A DNA stretch of 64,000 nt from positions 4,962,001 through 5,026,000 of the forward strand of contig NC_088300.1 in assembly GCF_032854445.1 (NCBI RefSeq). The letters are read 5' to 3'. Under the pieces are notes generated by a model. That model had not been told where the DNA came from. It saw only the letters and a program-made list of their open reading frames with translations, and did no database searches. Shown in pieces: positions 33,971 through 64,000 of this stretch; within the stretch, counting starts at the first letter, position 1, and each line of letters begins with the position of its first letter. The position numbers were made by a program, and so were the translations under genes. This DNA comes from Liolophura sinensis (taxonomy: Eukaryota > Mollusca > Polyplacophora > Chitonida > Chitonidae).

Positions 33971-36029
33971 GTAAAAAGATAGGTGACCTGCACCAAACAT
34001 TATTGATTTCATTGTTGTTTATGCCTTACACATAACGGCTAGTTTGAAGGGTGAAGGTGACCCAGGTAAACCATTAATTCTGCACAAGTTACAGACCAAT
34101 CCTTCAACAGCTGACGTAAAGATATGTTAAACAATTGTCACCAAATCCCCCATGAACAGTGAGAGCGAGACCAAACACTTGAGAGTAGTCCTTCAGATGC
34201 CATCACACAGAAATACATGTACACAGTCACATTCACAACTTTTGCCCACCCTTTATGTCAAGACCACATATCACCTGCCTTAAAGGCATACAGAATCGAT
34301 TCTGATTGGCTGATGTGATAGACAAGTGCCCAGCTTAATGTGAACATAAAGTCAGTCATTAAAACTGGATTAATTAATAAAGTAGTACCAATATTTCAGA
34401 AATGTTCTAAAAATATTTTGAAAAAGTTCTACACTACTTATCAACAAAATAAATAACCATCGTCAGTACTTAGCCACTCATTTGGTGACGTCATTTTGCC
34501 ATGTTGTAGCTATCTAGAGTGACGACATAAAACCTAGGAGTTCTTCCGTACCATTGGTATTAAACAATGTAACAATGAGAAATTACAAACAAAAATGCCT
34601 GATACCCAACCAGAGTGTTAGCTCTGTTCCATGTTTAAAGGGCTGATGTTTCTTTCATTTTGGCGCTCAGTCAGGGCGATGTTCATGAACGCAAGTATTG
34701 TGTTTTATAGCTGTCCTTTGCTAAGGAAAAACAATGCAAAGTCACAAAATATTTCTTTACGCAATGGCTCTCCCGAGGTGGTTTTCTTGCCAGCTCATCC
34801 TGACAAATTACTGCAGTATCCTGTCCAGCATGTACGCATTGTGACACGGGCAGCCGTTCTCAGTTCCCTGCTCTTCAATGTGTGGTCCAAAATGCATCAG
34901 TGTAACATTTAAACGAACTGCAAAATCCAATTTATTGCATCGATATCTGTCTATCCACTTTGAAAAACAACACTGACAATCGGGAGCTAATAGGTTTTTT
35001 GACGTGACAGCCAATTTGAATTATCACATGATGCTTCCAGCTCTAGTGTCTGGCTAAGTTTATAAGGGATTCTACAACACGGCTACTCAGAGTGAACTGT
35101 CCGTCAGTGCCATATCCCCAACGCTGACCTTCATCTTCTCGGCTTTCAAAACTTTATAGACTTTTTTAACATATTTTTGTGTGATAACTGTCCCTATATC
35201 ATTTTTTCTATGTATATATAGTGGCAGACTTTATGTTCACTTTAATCTGAATTTTAGGTAAGGTAGATTTATTCATGCATAACCAATGCTGCAGGGTTTA
35301 ACCCAGAAAGCCCTATCTCAACTGTCAGCCAATCAACATGGATTCTGTATCCCTTTAAGTCACACAGTTATTCAGTGGGACAACATGGAATAACATAGGG
35401 TCATTAACATGGACATAATTCTAAGCCCAGGATGAGGGATACTAAGCCCGCATATGTCCGTGTCCTGTCACTGAGTACCACGTAACAACTTTATCCTGCA
35501 GGACCCATCATAGAGGACTGGCCAGTGAGTTGCCTAAGCTAAGGGATATAACTTAATCAACCATGGCATCAGCTGCAGGATTTGGAAACACACACATCTC
35601 CCATGAAAAACTGCATATTTTGTATGATACAGGATAATGACACTTATAGTACAAATGCATTTCAAACTTTTTGTCAATAGTGGGTAAGATTTTAGTTACT
35701 TGGACATTTATCTGTTGTTTACACACAGCTTATGAACTCTGGCCAAATAAAAAGTTATCCCTAAATTAACTTGTGCATTATGAATTTGTTCTAAATGACA
35801 AATGACCTCAAAGCATAAAAACATACAATGATTCATACGTCAGGCGACAAGCAAACACTTTCACTGTAATGGCAGTCTCCTGAAACATATTTATCTACAA
35901 AAGCACATCAATTCTGAAATACAATGTGTGAAACTTTGCCCAATACTGTTCAAGCTGTGTCAATAAAATAAGGAATGTTGAATTGTCTGCGCCTTTGATG
36001 TACAGAGCTATATGGACAAAACCACTGGG

Positions 36030-36145
36030 TTTTATTGGATTGCTATTTTACACCATACTCAAGAATATTTCACTTACACAACGGCAGCCAGCATTATGGT
36101 GGGAAGAAAGCAGGCTCAGCTCAACGGAAACCACGACCATTAATA
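36030..36145 (-). mobile_element. SINE family 1 fragment
   Basis: 'gattgctattttacaccata', 'ctcaagaatatttcacttac' and 'cagccagcattatggtggga' match the tail-proximal half of family 1. The head is missing. Confidence 0.85.
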
Positions 36146-37545
36146 GTAACAATGTATACGTACACTTTTGTCAAAAGATTATTTAAAAAGAAGACTACAT
36201 AATTCTTTTAAAAAGGATACACAGTTTAAAGTACATTCAGTTGTCCAAGCAAAGTAACAGCTTACAGGTAATGTCGTCATGGAAGCTGTTAGGCATAACC
36301 CTGCGCAAGTTTTGTCACAGCAGTTCTCTGGTTTAGAACAACACTTCACAACCACCTATTATTTTTCCAGGGAAACACTAGACTTTCTTTCCTTAACTTC
36401 TTACATCACTTCTTCTTTCATCATACAAAACACAGCTGGGTTATTTTAACTCAAACAATGTTACTTTATTATTTTTACACAGTGTGTCCTGCTCTTGCAA
36501 GAAACAATGACTTCCAAAACTGTATCTCATAGATATTTTCGCATATTGTGTTTGTAACGATCAGCACTTCAGCTTTGTTTGTGTACACCACATGCTGGAC
36601 TCCCTTTCTTATAAACATGATATGTTCACAGTACAAAAATGTCTGGGAAGAAGGTAATCATAGCCAGCATCTGTTTATACTGGATTTTCTCAAAATGGAT
36701 GGCAAAATAAATTTCTCATATTTCAAAATTTAAATATTATATAGCACTTCCCGGCAACAGCCAATGGCCTGACTGCTTGAACCATGTGACTCAACACAGC
36801 TCTATATGATATCTATGGTCTCAGTGTCCTTTTTGACAAGCATAAAAATGTTTCTGATTGTCTACCAATAAAGCTTATGAATATATTACAGGTAATACCT
36901 TATGTGAAATTCATCTTTGCTTTTTATCATAACTTTCCAGTCACTTCCACCTTGTAATCCATAAATAATTCAATATAACTACTATCTTCCTGGTGTTACT
37001 TATCGGTGGTGGGAACAATTTATAAAAACTGAGTTACAAAAAAAAAAGAGAGAAATAATTGAATTCAACAACTAATGTCCACTTCACAGGCAAGACTCTG
37101 ACACAAATACTCTCCGTACAATAATTTCCACATGTTACAATGGTCCAAGAGTTATACAAGAATAACATAAATTTCAGTTTGGAGTCGAAGCCATTTTAAT
37201 ACTGACCCCACCTAAATCCAAAAACTTCATAAAACCATTTCCTCCACACATCTGTATTGATGTTTCACACCGACCTCCTTTAAGAATGGAAATATCCATG
37301 GAATGCAACCAAAATGGCCCCAACTAAAATCTCCGTTATACTACCAAAACAAATGTACTTACTCCACAAGCACACAACAAAAATTTAACATAAATTCTCT
37401 CATAAACTTCCCAGCTACATAAAGCCTGAGTTTAGTAATACATTCATAAGTCAATATTATGTGCTTGAAGCACTCTAAGGACATTATGTGTAGCACTGGA
37501 GCTAGTCTAAAACCTTAGATATCATATATGCTGTGTTGCTTCATG

Positions 37546-63923
<26,378 letters not shown>

Positions 63924-64000
63924 CTGCAACATACACAGACATCTACACTGTAATCATTAAATATTTACACAATAATATAATAATATTATATATATAACAT

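Larger units (their letters stand above)
30481..37545. other. Gene-free interval and Pecanex 3'UTR side
   Basis: No protein gene is supported. The right part must include the Pecanex 3'UTR (minus strand), but no single polyadenylation signal could be chosen. Candidates on the minus strand are AATAA-type words near 36466 and 33033. It holds a TG/TA microsatellite (32715-32758), small tandem repeats at 31588-31670 and 33931-33970, a perfect CRE palindrome at 34496-34503 and a SINE fragment at 36030-36145. Confidence 0.5.

Overview
This is a window of animal nuclear DNA: AT-rich, with split genes carrying GT-AG introns, and dense short dispersed repeats. It is most probably from a mollusc or another lophotrochozoan. 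That placement is an inference. It rests on two tRNA-headed SINE families whose 3' ends (a 'gtacggcgtaaaacaccaatcaa' type tail read in pieces, and an ACTC-repeat tail) I associate with molluscan genomes, on frequent 'tacatgta' and 'taggcctac' words, and on proteins that are close to but clearly diverged from vertebrate orthologues. One 200-N scaffold gap lies at 3462-3661.

Left part (1-10.5 kb): two intronless-looking genes of unknown function face each other, a 228-residue acidic protein (+, 2200-2886) and a 389-residue disordered protein (-, 6164-7333). They are followed by the last coding exon of a citrate synthase lysine methyltransferase (CSKMT/METTL12-type, -, 9788-10467). From 10.5 to 15.2 kb there are mainly old repeats.

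Middle (15-23.3 kb): a complete six-exon protein phosphatase 2C gene of the PPM1A/PPM1B class (+). I joined five coding exons in frame to give 388 codons plus stop, with a long 3'UTR. From 23.3 to 37.5 kb no protein gene is supported. That stretch holds several dispersed and tandem repeat families, including two SINEs nested inside an older element whose 'empty' relative lies inverted at 12.6-13.35 kb.

Right part (37.5-64 kb): one large gene fills the minus strand, a Pecanex (PCNX1-3 class) multipass membrane protein. I traced 35 exons from 63923 down to the stop at 37546. Together they give about 2,063 codons in one continuous frame; the N-terminal exon(s) lie beyond the right edge. The PPM1 and Pecanex genes converge on the 23-37 kb interval. 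The genes have no evident shared pathway: the phosphatase and the methyltransferase are housekeeping enzymes, and Pecanex is known from Drosophila as a Notch-pathway membrane protein.

I see no previously undescribed gene system here. The most interesting material is in the repeats: the dated nested insertions, a TTAA/terminal-inverted-repeat element present twice inside Pecanex introns, a 180-bp tandem array with a lone inverted relative upstream of PPM1, and a palindromic CACGTG motif kept in most copies of two repeat families.
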